From: Pseudomonadota bacterium
GTDB lineage: Bacteria; Pseudomonadota; Alphaproteobacteria; Rhizobiales; Tepidamorphaceae
Assembly (NCBI GenBank): GCA_023458595.1
Contig: JAEWYT010000157.1
Coordinates: 1 to 61,293 of the forward strand
DNA length: 61,293 nt
Direction: 5' to 3'
Every line of letters begins with the position of its first letter. Position 1 is the stretch's first letter. This document shows, piece by piece, positions 1 through 8,671 of the stretch. A program made the position numbers and the translations under genes. The notes under the pieces were generated by a model that made no database searches, had not been told where the DNA came from, and saw only the letters and a program-made list of their open reading frames with translations.

Positions 1-277
1 CGAGGCCGACCGCGAGAGCGGGCTTGGCCTTGACCCGGGCGGGGGCCGCGACCGGGTCCGGCGAGACGCCGACGACCACGGCCCCGGCCTTTCCGAAGTC
101 GTCGACGAGCGCCGAAAAGTCGACGGCCTCGCGGGTGCAGCCGCTCGTGTCGTCCTTCGGATAGAAGTAGAGGACGATCTTCCTGCCGCGCAGGCCGGAC
201 AGGCGGATCCGTCCGCCTCCGTCCGAGGGCAGCTCGAAATCGGGTGCTGGCGAACCTTCCATCGTGTCGGATACCAT
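1..277 (-). CDS. bcp: Bcp/AhpC-family peroxiredoxin, N-terminal part (runs off the left edge)
   Basis: The first 92 codons of a thiol peroxidase that reduces hydroperoxides with thioredoxin-type electron donors in the cytoplasm. The translation begins MVSDTMEGSPAPDFELPSDG and carries the peroxidatic motif YFYPKDDTSGCTRE with the peroxidatic cysteine near residue 47, which is the Bcp (PrxQ) pattern. The usual resolving cysteine five residues later is a valine here, so the protein may work as a 1-Cys type or use another cysteine in the missing part. ATG start at 277. The gene is divergent from the AsmA-like gene, with 194 bp between them. The C-terminal half lies outside the window, so the subfamily is not fully settled. 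Confidence 0.85.
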   Translation of the reverse strand, partial: MVSDTMEGSPAPDFELPSDGGGRIRLSGLRGRKIVLYFYPKDDTSGCTREAVDFSALVDDFGKAGAVVVGVSPDPVAAPARVKAKPALAVGL

Positions 278-471
278 TGCTTGCCTTCCTTTTGTCGTGA
301 TTCCAGTAGCAAGAACCGAGGCGGACTGAAAATAGAACCGACACCGCTAGATACTGTACGCGATCGGCGCGCCGCCGAAACGAGGTCGACTTGCGCCCGC
401 GTTTCAATGCGGTGAGCGCCCGGTCTACGATTGGGGGGATGCAGACCGGCAATTGAGGTAATGCGCAGCTT

Positions 472-3400
472 ATGACGCCTGAAGCCAATTCCGGGGCGAA
501 CCGCCGACGCCGTTTGTTGCGTGCGGCGCCGCTCGGGCCGCTGCGGCGCTTGGGCAGGCGCAGGCGCATGTGGCGGCGGGTGGCGCTGGGCCTGGCGATC
601 GTCGCGGCCGTCGTCGCCGTCGTGCTGGGCGGAGCCGTGTACCGGCTGCACCAGGGGCCGGTTTCGATGGCCTTCCTGACGCCGCGCATCGCCGATGCGG
701 TCCAGAAGCAGCTCCCCCCCGGGTTCACCGCGCGGATCGCCGACACGGTCCTGGAGCGTGAGAGCGATACCGGCGAGGTGCTGCTGCGGCTGCGCAACGT
801 GTCGGTCCTCGGCCCCGACGGGGGAACCGTGTTCGCCGCCCCCCGTGCCGCGATCGGGCTCTCCGGCCTCGGATTGATCGTCGGCGATGTCGCGCCGCGC
901 AGCGTCTTCCTCATCCGGCCGGAGGTCACGCTCATCGAGGAGAACGGCCGCTTGCGCCTGCAGACGGCCTCCGAGTCCTCCGAGGGGAGCGGGGGCCCTC
1001 CGGCCAAGCCGGCCAATCCGGTCGAGGTTTTCGCCGTGCTTCTCGCCGTGCTCGGCCAGTCGGGCGACACGGGCATGCCCGGGCTGACGTCGATCGGGGC
1101 GCGTGGCGCGGTGGTCAGCATCACCAGATCGGACGGAACCAGGGGAACGCTCGCGCCCGTCGACGTGTCCGCCGAGCGCGGCGAGGCGCCGGGCACCGTG
1201 ACGCTCACCGCCGCGATAGGCCGCAGATCCGGCGCCCCTACGCTGATCGGCGCGCTGCGCCGGCGTGACGACGGCACCTACGCGATCGCCGGAAAGCTCC
1301 AGAACATCTCGGTCGCCGATTTCGATCCTCTCGTCCCGGGAGGCATTTCCCTGGTCATGACCGGGCCCATCTCCGGCGAGATAGACGCCGTGGTCGATTC
1401 CGAGGGAGGGTTCGACAACGTCTCGGCGAAGTTCGCGCTCGGGGCGGGCTACGTCGGCAAGGGCGACTCCAGGATCCTCGTCGACGAGGCCGATCTTTCC
1501 TTCGACTGGAGCTATGCGAGCGGCGCCGTCAATATCGGTCCCTCGCACGTGCTGGTCGGCAACAGCCGCGGCACGGTCAAGGGCCAGATCGCGGTGCCGA
1601 GCCGCAGCGACTTCAGCTACGGCACCGTGCCGCTCAGGCTCGAGTTCTCCGACATCGTTCTCGACGACGCGGTCACCAATGTGCCGGCGACCTACGAATC
1701 GATCGTCCTCGAGGCCTTCTTCGTGCCCTCACAACGCGTCCTGCACATCAGCCGGATGGACGTCACCGGCAACGGCACCGCAGGGTCCTTCGTGGGCTTC
1801 ATCGGCGGCGGCGGCGAGTCGCCGGGCGTCCGGCTCGCCGGTTCGATGACGCCGACCTCGGTCGAGAACTTCAAGGCGGTCTGGCCGCCGTTCCTCGCCG
1901 ACAAGGCGCGCAAGTGGTTCGTCAACAACATGGTTTCCGGCCAGCTCGTCGGCGGCCGCGTGGACATCGACATAGCCCCCGGCGAGATCGCGCGGAAGGT
2001 CCGCGGCGTGCCGTTCCATCGCGAGGCCTTCGAGCTCGGATTCAGGATGCAGGATGCGGCCCTGAAGTTCCTGAAGGAGATGCCGCCGCTGGTCGGCGTC
2101 AACGCCGACGGCAAGGTCGACGCGCAGGAATTCACCATGACCGCCACGACGCCCGGGCGCATCGAGCTTCCCGACGGAGGCGTGATCGATCTGCCGTCCG
2201 GCAGTTTCCACGTGCCCGACATCCCCGCGAAGCCCTCGACCGGCGAGCTCGACCTGAAGCTCACGGGCGACCTGCGGGATATCCTGCGCCTGCTGGACTA
2301 TCCCCCGATCAATCTGGCCAAGCAGCGCAATTTCAACATCGACGGGTTCGGCGGCGACGGCACGTTCGATCTGGCGCTGCGCATGCCGCTTATCGACGGG
2401 TTGCAGCTGCCGGACTTCGACATCTCCGTCGACGGCGACGTCGCCGACTTTAGCGCGGCGGATTTCGGCGGCGCCAGGAAGATCAGCGACGGCACGATCG
2501 AGGTGACCGTCGCCGACGGGCGCGTGATCATCGAGGGAGACGCGCTCGTCGACAACGTGCGCGCCGATCTCTCGCTGCAGGAATCCATCGACCCGTCCGC
2601 CGGACCCGGTGCGCGGTCGGTGACGATGACGCTGGACGAGGAGGCGCGCGCCCGCCTCGGCATGTCGCTCGACGCGATCCTCTCCGGTCCCATCGTCACG
2701 ACGGTCTCCGACGTCAAGGCGACGGAAACCGGCAATACCCAGCAGATCGAGGCCGACCTGACCCAGGCGGCGGTCTCGTTCTCCGCGCTCGGCCTCGACA
2801 AGCCCTCCGGCCAGCCGGCGAAGGCCAACTTCAAGCTGACCCAGTCCGGGCAGACCATCAGGCTCACCGACCTTCGCCTGCAATCGGAATCGCTGCGCGT
2901 CGAGGGAAGCGTCGAGTTCACCAAGTCCGGCGGGCTGGTCAGCCTCGACATGCCGGTCGTCAAGACCCCGCGCGGCACCGACATCTCGGTATCCGGCTCG
3001 ACCCAGTCCGGTGCCCGTTCGTTCAAGCTGCGGGGGGCGGCCCTGGATATGCGCCCGCTGCTGGAGAACATCGGCAAGGCCGCCGACAGCGCGGCCGAGT
3101 CCGGCTCGGAGGTCATGAACGTCGATATCGACGTCAAGCGGGCGATCGGTTCCGGCGGCCAGGAACTGGCCAACCTGCAGGGCACGGTCAGGCGCACCGG
3201 AAACCGGACCGACCGGCTCGACATCTCGGCGACCACGTCGAATTCGGTGCCCGTCAGCGCCCGGTATTCGGATGACGGCACCAATTCGGACCTTTCCGTC
3301 GACAGCGCCGACGCCGGCGCCGTGCTGGCCTGGGCGGGCTACTATCCGAACATGCAGGGCGGCCGGCTGAACGTCGTCGCCAGCCGCCGGGGCCCGGACG

Positions 3401-4002
3401 CGCCGCTGGTCGGGTCGATCGCCGTGGACCGCTTCCGCATCGCCAACGATTCCTCGCTGACCCGGCTGATCGAGGGCGGCGAGAGCCAGACGCCGGCCGG
3501 CGGAGCGGCGCCGGCGAACGTCGCGCCCGGAACCAATGCCGGCCCGGCCCGGCCGATCAATCCTTCCGACGTGACGTTCGACCGCATGACGGCCCGCTTC
3601 GAGCGCGGCAAGAACGGTCTGCGCGTGAAGGAAGGCGTCCTGCGCGGCGTCGCCGTCGGCGCGACGTTCGAGGGAACGATCGATTTCGCCTCCGAGCAGA
3701 TGAACCTGCACGGCACCTACGTGCCGCTCTACGCGCTGAACAACCTGTTCGGCCAGCTGCCGCTCTTCCTCGGGCCGCTTCTGGGCGGCAAGAAGAACGA
3801 GGGTCTGCTCGGAATCACCTACTCGCTGAGCGGCTCGACCAAGAAGCCCGTCCTGACCATCAATCCGATCTCGGTCGTGGCGCCCGGCGTGTTCCGCTAC
3901 ATCCTCGGCATGGACAACCCGCAGGCCTTCCCGCGCGCGGGCGATGCCGTGCAGGGTTCCGGCGCCGAAGTGCCGGAAAGGCCGCAGCGGCTCGAAAGGT
4001 GA
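472..4002 (+). CDS. AsmA/YhdP-like envelope protein with DUF3971 and AsmA C-terminal regions
   Basis: A 1176-residue protein with a short basic N-terminus, one membrane segment at about residues 35-58, and a very long periplasmic part rich in beta-strand. Length and layout match the YhdP/AsmA-like group, thought to be bridge-like proteins that carry phospholipid between inner and outer membrane (family knowledge; transport is not shown by the sequence). The last 100 residues contain a conserved AsmA-type segment (LRGVAVGATFEGTIDF, then QLPLFLGPLLGGKKNEGLLG) and a final GVFRYILGMDNP. The start is ATG 472; an upstream ATG at 461 opens a frame that stops at 475 and overlaps this start, so it is not used for this protein. 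A monocistronic gene ending just before the convergent tyrS. Confidence 0.85.
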   Translation: MTPEANSGANRRRRLLRAAPLGPLRRLGRRRRMWRRVALGLAIVAAVVAVVLGGAVYRLHQGPVSMAFLTPRIADAVQKQLPPGFTARIADTVLERESDTGEVLLRLRNVSVLGPDGGTVFAAPRAAIGLSGLGLIVGDVAPRSVFLIRPEVTLIEENGRLRLQTASESSEGSGGPPAKPANPVEVFAVLLAVLGQSGDTGMPGLTSIGARGAVVSITRSDGTRGTLAPVDVSAERGEAPGTVTLTAAIGRRSGAPTLIGALRRRDDGTYAIAGKLQNISVADFDPLVPGGISLVMTGPISGEIDAVVDSEGGFDNVSAKFALGAGYVGKGDSRILVDEADLSFDWSYASGAVNIGPSHVLVGNSRGTVKGQIAVPSRSDFSYGTVPLRLEFSDIVLDDAVTNVPATYESIVLEAFFVPSQRVLHISRMDVTGNGTAGSFVGFIGGGGESPGVRLAGSMTPTSVENFKAVWPPFLADKARKWFVNNMVSGQLVGGRVDIDIAPGEIARKVRGVPFHREAFELGFRMQDAALKFLKEMPPLVGVNADGKVDAQEFTMTATTPGRIELPDGGVIDLPSGSFHVPDIPAKPSTGELDLKLTGDLRDILRLLDYPPINLAKQRNFNIDGFGGDGTFDLALRMPLIDGLQLPDFDISVDGDVADFSAADFGGARKISDGTIEVTVADGRVIIEGDALVDNVRADLSLQESIDPSAGPGARSVTMTLDEEARARLGMSLDAILSGPIVTTVSDVKATETGNTQQIEADLTQAAVSFSALGLDKPSGQPAKANFKLTQSGQTIRLTDLRLQSESLRVEGSVEFTKSGGLVSLDMPVVKTPRGTDISVSGSTQSGARSFKLRGAALDMRPLLENIGKAADSAAESGSEVMNVDIDVKRAIGSGGQELANLQGTVRRTGNRTDRLDISATTSNSVPVSARYSDDGTNSDLSVDSADAGAVLAWAGYYPNMQGGRLNVVASRRGPDAPLVGSIAVDRFRIANDSSLTRLIEGGESQTPAGGAAPANVAPGTNAGPARPINPSDVTFDRMTARFERGKNGLRVKEGVLRGVAVGATFEGTIDFASEQMNLHGTYVPLYALNNLFGQLPLFLGPLLGGKKNEGLLGITYSLSGSTKKPVLTINPISVVAPGVFRYILGMDNPQAFPRAGDAVQGSGAEVPERPQRLER

Positions 4003-4021
4003 GGCCGTCCGGCCCGGCGGC

Positions 4022-5275
4022 TCAGACCGGCCGGATCAGGACGTGCTTCTTTCGCCCGAACGACAGCTTGATCACGCCCTCCGGGCCGACGTTCTCGCTC
4101 GTCAGGGTCGCCGCGGGGTCGCCGACCGTCCGGTCGTTCACCTTCAGCGCACTGTTGGCGACGGCGCGCCGCGCCTCGCCGTTGGTCGAGGCGAGACCGG
4201 CCCTGACGAACGCCGTCAGCACGCCGATCCCGGCCTCGATCTCGGACGAGGGCACCTCGATCGTCGGCAGGCTCTCGGCGAGCGCGCCTTCCTCGAAGGT
4301 GCGCCGGGCCGTTTCCGCCGCCTGGTCCGCCGCCTCGCGTCCGTGCAGCAGGGCGGTCGCCTCGTTGGCGAGGACCTTCTTCGCCTCGTTGATCTCCGCC
4401 CCGCCGAGTGCCTCCAGTCTTGCGATCTCCCCGAGCGGCAGGTCGGTGAACAGCTTCAGGAAGCGGCCGACGTCGCCGTCCTCGGTATTGCGCCAGAACT
4501 GCCAGTAGTCCCACGGACTCAGCATGTCGGCCTTGAGCCACACGGCGCCGGCCGCCGTCTTGCCCATCTTGGCGCCGGAGGACGTGGTGATCAGCGGGCA
4601 GGTGAGGGCGTAGAGCTGCGGCGTGCCCATGCGGCGGCCGAGATCGATGCCGTTGATGATGTTGCCCCACTGGTCCGAGCCGCCCATCTGCAGCGTGCAG
4701 CCGTAGCGCCGGTTCAGCTCGACGAAGTCGTAGGCCTGCAGGATCATGTAGTTGAACTCGAGGAAGGAGAGCTCGTGCTCGCGCTCGAGCCGCATCTTCA
4801 CCGAGTCGAAGGCGAGCATCCGGTTGACCGAGAAGTGCCGGCCGACGTCGCGCAGGAAATCGATGTAGTTGAGCGGCCCGAGCCACTCGGCGTTGTCGGG
4901 CATGGCCGCGTCGGTCGCGCCGTCGCCGTAGTCGAGGAACCGGGCGAAGACCTGCTTCAGGCTCTGCTTGTTGTCCTCGATCTGGTCGTAGGTGAGGAGC
5001 TTGCGCGTCTCGTCCTTGCCGGAGGGGTCGCCGACGCGCGTGGTGCCCCCGCCCATCAGCGTGATCGGCTTGTGGCCGGTCTTCTGCAGCCAGCGCAGCA
5101 TCATGATCGACAGGAGGTGGCCGACATGCAGCGAGGGTCCCGTGCAGTCGTAGCCGATATAGGTCGTGATCGGCCCTTCCAGCGCCTTCTGGTCCAGCCC
5201 TTCCGGGTCGGAGCACTGATGGATGAAGCCGCGCTCGTCGAGCACGCGCAGGAAATCGGACTTGAAGCCACTCAT
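4022..5275 (-). CDS. tyrS: Tyrosyl-tRNA synthetase
   Basis: Class I aminoacyl-tRNA synthetase that charges tRNA-Tyr. The 417-residue product has the HIGH-type motif HVGH at about 50-53, the tyrosine pocket GSDQWGN near 199-205, the KMSKS-equivalent KMGKT at 236-240 and a C-terminal S4-like RNA-binding segment (RAVANSALKVNDRTVGDP). I place the start at ATG 5275 (MSGFKSDFL), which matches the usual alphaproteobacterial N-terminus; an in-frame ATG at 5314 would add 13 residues and cannot be excluded. The open frame continues far upstream across anmK on the other strand, but that extension is a GC-rich shadow. Divergent from anmK. Confidence 0.97.
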   Translation of the reverse strand: MSGFKSDFLRVLDERGFIHQCSDPEGLDQKALEGPITTYIGYDCTGPSLHVGHLLSIMMLRWLQKTGHKPITLMGGGTTRVGDPSGKDETRKLLTYDQIEDNKQSLKQVFARFLDYGDGATDAAMPDNAEWLGPLNYIDFLRDVGRHFSVNRMLAFDSVKMRLEREHELSFLEFNYMILQAYDFVELNRRYGCTLQMGGSDQWGNIINGIDLGRRMGTPQLYALTCPLITTSSGAKMGKTAAGAVWLKADMLSPWDYWQFWRNTEDGDVGRFLKLFTDLPLGEIARLEALGGAEINEAKKVLANEATALLHGREAADQAAETARRTFEEGALAESLPTIEVPSSEIEAGIGVLTAFVRAGLASTNGEARRAVANSALKVNDRTVGDPAATLTSENVGPEGVIKLSFGRKKHVLIRPV

Positions 5276-5335
5276 GACGACTGGGTATCCCGGGTAATCT
5301 GAAGCTGCGGACATGGCTCTACCAGAGGCTCCCAC

Positions 5336-6442
5336 ATGACGAAAGCGCTGACGGCGATCGGATTGATGAGCGGCACGTCGATGGACGGGGTCGACGTCGC
5401 GCTGATTTCGACCGACGGCGAGGCGGTTTCGGCCTTCGGGCCGACCGGCAGCAGGCCCTACGGGGTCGAAGAGCGCCGGGTTCTCGCCGCCGCATTGGAG
5501 AAGGCGCCGGAGATCGAGGACCGGCACGACCGCTCCGGCGTCTTCGGCGAGGCCGAACGCGTCGTGACCGGCGCCCATGCCGAGGCGGTCGAGGCGTTCC
5601 TCGCCGAAAACGGCCTCTCCGCCGGCGAGATCGACGTCGTCGGCTTCCACGGCCAGACGATCTGGCACCGTCCGGAGAAGCGCCTGACGGTGCAGATCGG
5701 CGACGGCGGGGCGCTGGCCCGGCGTCTTGGCATCGACGTCGTCCATGATTTCCGTGCCGCCGACGTCGCCGCCGGCGGGCAGGGCGCGCCGTTCGTCCCG
5801 GTCTACCACCGGGCGCTCGCGGCGCATTCCGGGCTCGAGCTGCCCGTCGTCGTCCTCAATCTCGGCGGCGTCGGCAACGTCACCTATGCCGGCGCCGATG
5901 CGCTGCTTGCGTTCGACACCGGGCCGGCGAACGCGCTGATCGACGACTGGGTCGCCGCCCGCGCCGGCGTGCCCTTCGACGAGGGCGGACGCATCGCGGC
6001 GGCCGGCCGCGTCGACGAAGCGGCCCTGAAGGCGCTGCTCGACAACGCGTATTTCTTGAGGAATCCGCCCAAGTCGCTGGATCGCAACGATTTTTCGGCG
6101 TCGCTCCTGGACGGTTCGGCGACGGCCGACGGCGCGGCGACCCTGACGGCCTTCACCGCCGCCTCCGTCGCGCTCGCCCGCGACTGGTTTCCCGAGCCCG
6201 CCCGCCGCTGGATCGTCGTCGGCGGCGGGGCGAACAACCCGACGCTCGTCGCCATGCTGCGCGAGCGCCTCGGCGCCCCGGTCGTCACCGGCGCGGACCT
6301 CGGCTGGTCCGGCGATCATGTGGAAGCCCAGGCTTTCGCCTACCTCGCCGTCCGCTCCCTGTGCGGCCTGCCGCTGACCTTCCCGACGACGACCGGCGTG
6401 CCGGAGCCGCTGACCGGCGGCGTGCTGGCGAAGGGGCGGTAG
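5336..6442 (+). CDS. anmK: Anhydro-N-acetylmuramic acid kinase
   Basis: Converts 1,6-anhydro-MurNAc released during cell-wall turnover to MurNAc-6-phosphate, feeding peptidoglycan recycling. The 368-residue protein starts with the characteristic GLMSGTSMDGVDVAL and contains GFHGQTIWHRP, LNLGGVGNVT, FDTGPANALIDDW and the C-terminal WIVVGGGANNP and EAQAFAYLAVR motifs of the family. ATG start at 5336, with about 60 bp between it and the divergent tyrS start. Two hairpins follow the stop (6462-6487 and 6501-6524), the first a plausible transcription end. Full length with no missing motif. Confidence 0.96.
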   Translation: MTKALTAIGLMSGTSMDGVDVALISTDGEAVSAFGPTGSRPYGVEERRVLAAALEKAPEIEDRHDRSGVFGEAERVVTGAHAEAVEAFLAENGLSAGEIDVVGFHGQTIWHRPEKRLTVQIGDGGALARRLGIDVVHDFRAADVAAGGQGAPFVPVYHRALAAHSGLELPVVVLNLGGVGNVTYAGADALLAFDTGPANALIDDWVAARAGVPFDEGGRIAAAGRVDEAALKALLDNAYFLRNPPKSLDRNDFSASLLDGSATADGAATLTAFTAASVALARDWFPEPARRWIVVGGGANNPTLVAMLRERLGAPVVTGADLGWSGDHVEAQAFAYLAVRSLCGLPLTFPTTTGVPEPLTGGVLAKGR

Positions 6443-6461
6443 CCGACACCCGCGGATGGCC

Positions 6462-6487
6462 GGGAAATCGGGTGCTTCCGATTTCCC
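6462..6487 (+). terminator. Hairpin just downstream of anmK
   Basis: A perfect 10-bp stem (GGGAAATCGG, 6462-6471; CCGATTTCCC, 6478-6487) with a 6-nt loop, beginning 20 nt after the anmK stop. The position suits a transcription end, but only a weak T-rich stretch follows, so termination is an inference. Confidence 0.4.
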
Positions 6488-6500
6488 TGTCTTTGGCTGG

Positions 6501-6524
6501 CGACATCGCAAACATGCGATGTCG
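6501..6524. repeat. Second perfect hairpin after anmK
   Basis: CGACATCGCA (6501-6510) pairs with TGCGATGTCG (6515-6524) around an AACA loop. It is part of a palindrome-rich intergenic region and may be a copy of a dispersed repeat or a back-up transcription barrier. Confidence 0.5.
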
Positions 6525-6598
6525 CAAACAAGCCCGGGCATGACGCGAGGGGCTTGATGCCTCACGACGTTGCAGGTCCCGCTGCGCCGCACCGCTGC

Positions 6599-6697
6599 CT
6601 GGGCTCCGGATCAGGTCCGGAACACGCGGCCCCATTGGATGGCGCCGTCGCAGCCAAACCCGGAAGCCCGGTGCTCCGGACCTGATCCGGAGCCCAG
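6599..6697. repeat. Long perfect inverted repeat (23-bp arms)
   Basis: Arms 6599-6621 and 6675-6697 are perfect reverse complements, separated by 53 bp. Each arm itself contains a smaller imperfect palindrome around CCGGATCAGGTCCGG. The arrangement looks like a pair of palindromic units facing each other, as in BIME/RPE-type repeats. No coding sequence is visible in the 354 bp between anmK and the next gene; it holds these hairpins only. Confidence 0.75.
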
Positions 6698-6743
6698 TCG
6701 GCCGCGCCGCATGTCTTGCTGGTCGCCGAGGCGGAAATCCTCT

Positions 6744-6788
6744 CCGTCGTCATCCGGCTCCGCCTCCGGCCGTACGGGATGACGACGG
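6744..6788. repeat. Inverted repeat at the 3' end of the oxidoreductase gene
   Basis: CCGTCGTCATCC (6744-6755) and GGATGACGACGG (6777-6788) form a 12-bp stem with a 21-nt loop ending 9 nt beyond the stop of the minus-strand quinone oxidoreductase. Its position would suit transcription termination or 3'-end protection of that mRNA; there is no U-tract. Confidence 0.5.
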
Positions 6789-6796
6789 CGGGGGCG

Positions 6797-7768
6797 CTAC
6801 GGCCTGACGATGATCTTCCCGACGGCCGCCGCTTCCATCGCCTCGTGGGCCTTCGCGATGTCGGTCAGCGCGAATTCCGGCCCGAGATGGTGGACGAGCT
6901 TGCCGTGAGCCAGCATCGCGTCGATCTCTTTCACGGCCGCTGCGCGTTCCCGGTCGTCGAGCTCGTAGACCAGGAAGAATTGCAGCCGGATGCCGTTCAC
7001 CAGGCAGAAGGCGGCGGGGATGGTCGCCTGCGGGCCGGTGCCGTAGACGACGACCCGGCCCTTCGGCCTGATGACCTGCGGGATCAGCGGCGCGTTCGCG
7101 GTCAGGTCCATCTCTATGATGCAGTCGACGCCCATCTGCATCGTCAGGTCCTTCACCCTGGCCCCGACGTCCTCGCGCCTGTAGTCGATCGTCTCGTCGG
7201 CGCCGGCTTCCTTCGCCATCGCCGCCTTCTCCGGCGAGGAGACGGTCGTCAGCACCCTTGCGCCGCGCGCCTTGGCGAACTGGATCGCGTAGTTGGCGAC
7301 GGCGCCGGCGCCGCCGGAGACGAGGACCGTCGTGCCCGGCCCGGTTCCGGCGAGCGCGACCGCGTGCACCGCCGTCATCGCCGGGATGCCGAGGCAGGCG
7401 CCGATTTCGAAGCTCGCGCCGTCCGGCAGCTTCACTGCCTGCGCCTCGGGCACGCAGATATGTTCCGCCGCCGTGCCGAACGGGCGCTTCCACTGGCCGT
7501 TCCACAGCCACACCCGCTCGCCGATCCGCGACGGCGGCACGCCTTCGCCGACCTCGTCGATCGTTCCCGCGCCGTCGGAGTGCGGGATCACGCGCGGAAA
7601 GGCGATCTTGCGCACGGTGCCGGCCCGCGATTTCACGTCCGACGGATTGACGCCGGACGTCGCGATCCTGACGCGCACCTCGCCCGGCCCCGGTTCCGGC
7701 CTGTCGACCTCGCCGACCGTCAGCACGTCGGCTGCCGAACCGTTCTTCTCGTAGTAGGCGGCCTTCAT
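6797..7768 (-). CDS. Zinc-free medium-chain dehydrogenase, NADPH:quinone oxidoreductase type
   Basis: A 323-residue MDR-superfamily enzyme of the Qor/zeta-crystallin type, expected to reduce quinones or activated alkenes with NADPH in the cytoplasm. The GroES-like N-terminal domain has the signature RIATSGVNPSDVKSRAG; the cofactor domain has VLVSGGAGAVANYAIQFAK at about 148-166. The cysteine/histidine zinc ligands of alcohol dehydrogenases are absent. ATG start at 7768 is preceded by GGGGGAGA at a good distance; the longer open frame upstream is non-coding. Divergent from the SDR gene. The substrate cannot be told from sequence. Confidence 0.88.
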   Translation of the reverse strand: MKAAYYEKNGSAADVLTVGEVDRPEPGPGEVRVRIATSGVNPSDVKSRAGTVRKIAFPRVIPHSDGAGTIDEVGEGVPPSRIGERVWLWNGQWKRPFGTAAEHICVPEAQAVKLPDGASFEIGACLGIPAMTAVHAVALAGTGPGTTVLVSGGAGAVANYAIQFAKARGARVLTTVSSPEKAAMAKEAGADETIDYRREDVGARVKDLTMQMGVDCIIEMDLTANAPLIPQVIRPKGRVVVYGTGPQATIPAAFCLVNGIRLQFFLVYELDDRERAAAVKEIDAMLAHGKLVHHLGPEFALTDIAKAHEAMEAAAVGKIIVRP

Positions 7769-7877
7769 GGCGTCTCCCCCTTCTCCCGTCGGCCCGATCG
7801 CCGGGGTGACAGTTAGCACCTGAAGCGCCGGGGATGTAGGGTTATCCTCGCGGGCTGGCCATACGGGAGGATTTCGC

Positions 7878-8576
7878 ATGGCGGATAAGAAAGGCGTGGC
7901 CCTGATCGTCGGCGCGGGCGCGGGCCTCAGCGCGTCGCTGGCGCGGGCGCTGGCCGGAGAGGGTTACCGCATGGCGCTCGCCGCCCGCTCGGTCGGCGAT
8001 CTCGACGGCCTGAAGGCGGAGACGGGCGCGGAGACCTTCCCGTGCGACGCGGCGGACGCCGCCCAGGTGGAAGCCATGTTCGAGGGCGTCGACGAGATGG
8101 GCGGGGGGCTCGACGTCGTCGCGTTCAATCCGAGCTACCGCACGCGCGGGCCGATCGTCGAGCTCGACCCGGAGGAGGTCCGCAGGTCGCTGATCGTCGC
8201 GGGCTTCGGCGGCTTTCTCGTCGGGCAGCAGGCCGCCCGCAGGATGCTGGAAAGGGGACGCGGCGCGATCCTGTTCACCGGCGCCTCGGCGAGCGTCAAG
8301 GGCTATGCCGGCTCCGCGCCGTTCGCCATGGCGAAGTTCGCCCTGCGCGGCCTCGCCCAGTCGATGGCCCGAGAGCTCGCGCCGCGGGGCATCCACGTCG
8401 CCCATTTCGTCATCGACGGCGGCATCCGCTCGGCCCGCAGGCCCGCCGATCCGGCGAAACCGGATGCGATGCTCGATCCCGATGCGATCGCGGCGAGCTA
8501 CCTGCACGTCCTGAACCAGCCGCGCAGCGCCTGGACCTGGGAGGTCGAGCTGCGCCCCTGGGTCGAGACGTTCTGA
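7878..8576 (+). CDS. Atypical short-chain dehydrogenase/reductase lacking the catalytic tyrosine
   Basis: A 232-residue Rossmann-fold protein of the SDR superfamily. The nucleotide-binding turn is GAGAGLSASLA (about residues 12-22), close to but not the canonical TGxxxGxG. The expected YxxxK active site reads F149-A-M-A-K153, so the proton-donating tyrosine is replaced by phenylalanine while the lysine stays; this combination is typical of the SDR_c10-like subgroup. Ser and Thr residues at 134-139 (FTGASAS) are in the usual catalytic-serine region. ATG 7878 follows GGGAGG. Likely catalytically unusual or a binding protein; substrate unknown. Confidence 0.88.
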   Translation: MADKKGVALIVGAGAGLSASLARALAGEGYRMALAARSVGDLDGLKAETGAETFPCDAADAAQVEAMFEGVDEMGGGLDVVAFNPSYRTRGPIVELDPEEVRRSLIVAGFGGFLVGQQAARRMLERGRGAILFTGASASVKGYAGSAPFAMAKFALRGLAQSMARELAPRGIHVAHFVIDGGIRSARRPADPAKPDAMLDPDAIAASYLHVLNQPRSAWTWEVELRPWVETF

Positions 8577-8671
8577 TACGGCGGCACTTGTTGCCCGGAA
8601 GGGCTATCGGCACCCGCCCGCCGGCCCTAGACTGCCGCGCAATTCGCGGCGGTGTCAGCGTGGAGGGAGCG

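Noticed and set aside
1729..3711. 660-codon open frame on the minus strand inside the AsmA-like gene
   Set aside because: Low-complexity Arg/Gly/Asp-rich translation with no domain; a GC-rich third-frame shadow of the plus-strand gene.
5276..6592. Long upstream extension of the tyrS frame
   Set aside because: It crosses anmK on the other strand and gives Arg/Gly/Ala-rich nonsense; tyrS has a normal start at 5275.
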